6,224 nucleotides of DNA from Prolixibacteraceae bacterium (lineage in GTDB: Bacteria > Bacteroidota > Bacteroidia > Bacteroidales > Prolixibacteraceae), in assembly GCA_027858145.1 (NCBI GenBank), contig JAQIDF010000496.1:1-6224 (forward strand), written 5' to 3'. Made by a program: the position numbers and the translations under genes. Each line of letters starts with the position of its first letter. The first letter of the stretch is position 1. The notes below the pieces were generated by a model that was given only the letters and a program-made list of their open reading frames with translations, searched no databases and was not told where the DNA came from. Below, one piece after another: positions 5,529-6,224 of this stretch.

Positions 5529-6224
5529 TCAAAACGTTAAATTCATTTGCTTTGGCAGGTTTAATTCATGCCTGAAGTTTGAAAGTGAAACCCCTAAAAG
5601 CCGGACAGGCTTTTCAAGAGGGTATTCACCACGTAATATTTTCAATGCTCTTTCGGTTAACTGTTTTTTACTTTTTATAAAAGTCTCTAAAGTATTACTT
5701 CGTGTGATACTTTCAAAATTGTGAAACTTTATTTTCAGTGTTATGGTTTTTGCTTCTATACTTTTGCTTTCAATATCAAGCCAAAGTTTGTCAATAATTT
5801 TCAAAAGCCTGCTTTCTAATTCTGCGGGCAATGATGAGTCGTTCTCGAAGGTTTTTTCTGCCCCAATTGATTTTCGTTCACGGTGAGGTGTTACTTCGCG
5901 GTTATCAATTCCCCGTACGATGTTGTAATAATATCCGCCGGCTTTGCCAAACCATTGCATCAGGTTTTTTTTTGAATGCTTTTTCAAATCTTTTCCATTA
6001 AATATGCCCAATTCGTGAAACTTTTGACATGAAGCTTTTCCAATACCATAGAATTCTCCAATTTCAAGTTTTTCTAAAAAAGCAATGGCATCTTGGGGCG
6101 GAATGGTAAATATGCCGTTTGGTTTATTGATGTCGGAAGCAATTTTTGCCAGGAACTTATTGTACGAAATTCCGGCTGATGCTGTTAAACCGGTGGACTC
6201 GTGTATTTCATCTTTTATTTTGCG
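5529..6224 (-). CDS. dinB: DNA polymerase IV (DinB, Y-family), N-terminus beyond the window
   Basis: The reading frame is open from the right edge and covers the last 231 residues of a protein normally about 350-360 long. The palm with the catalytic Asp and Asp-Glu residues therefore lies outside. Counting from the first visible residue, positions 14-37 hold the Y-family signature (TASAGISYNKFLAKIASD, then NKPNG). Positions 54-73 form the helix-hairpin-helix with FYGIGK in place of the common IPGVGK. Positions 117-126 are RKSIGAEKTF, leading into the little-finger domain, with the LLGVSLSNF strand near the end. The C-terminus is QMNLTF (5532-5549), a QxxLxF-type sliding-clamp-binding peptide. 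The enzyme does error-prone translesion synthesis past damaged bases. A TTG at 6011 looks like a start but is an internal Leu codon. It precedes tex in the same operon. No LexA-type site can be assessed because the promoter is outside. Confidence 0.95.
   Translation of the reverse strand, partial: RKIKDEIHESTGLTASAGISYNKFLAKIASDINKPNGIFTIPPQDAIAFLEKLEIGEFYGIGKASCQKFHELGIFNGKDLKKHSKKNLMQWFGKAGGYYYNIVRGIDNREVTPHRERKSIGAEKTFENDSSLPAELESRLLKIIDKLWLDIESKSIEAKTITLKIKFHNFESITRSNTLETFIKSKKQLTERALKILRGEYPLEKPVRLLGVSLSNFRHELNLPKQMNLTF

Noticed and set aside
6009..6011. TTG at 6011 as the start of a 160-residue protein
   Set aside because: The same frame stays open to the window edge and upstream encodes the unmistakable Y-family polymerase signature, so the TTG is an internal Leu codon.

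Overview
The window looks like chromosomal DNA of a low-GC Bacteroidota (Bacteroidetes) bacterium. The coding density and AT-rich intergenic spacers fit this. So does the near absence of Shine-Dalgarno sequences before starts, and so do the kinds of conserved genes present. A free-living or marine Bacteroidales/Marinilabiliales-type genome is a reasonable guess from the style of the genes and of the intergenic repeats, but this is inference and nothing here proves it.

Layout. Positions 1-319 carry no gene. They hold a possible right end of an IS21-like insertion element (three related short repeats), a strong hairpin terminator and an AT palindrome. Positions 320-2151 form a tight rightward three-gene operon: a cytidylate-kinase-like P-loop protein, an AMMECR1-domain protein (AmmeMemoRadiSam system protein A) and MsrA peptide methionine sulfoxide reductase. 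The first gap is 3 nt and the second junction is a 4-nt ATGA overlap. Positions 2152-2389 are non-coding and contain a degenerate 7-bp periodic repeat. A lone leftward PadR-type regulator (2390-2734) is divergent from a small, very acidic protein of unknown function (2919-3176). The convergent gap 3177-3392 holds an unusual head-to-head array of 10-bp units. The rest is a leftward pair: dinB (DNA polymerase IV, running off the right edge) followed 6 nt later by tex (RNA-binding S1/YqgF protein).

How the genes relate. MsrA repairs oxidised methionine. DinB is a translesion polymerase whose visible C-terminus ends in a sliding-clamp-binding peptide. Tex is a conserved nucleic-acid-binding protein linked to transcription. 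A stress and maintenance theme is plausible, but the two operons are separate and nothing shows co-regulation. Most of the window is ordinary core genome. The least explained parts are the periodic intergenic repeats, the acidic small protein and the pairing of AMMECR1 with an apparently exported MsrA.
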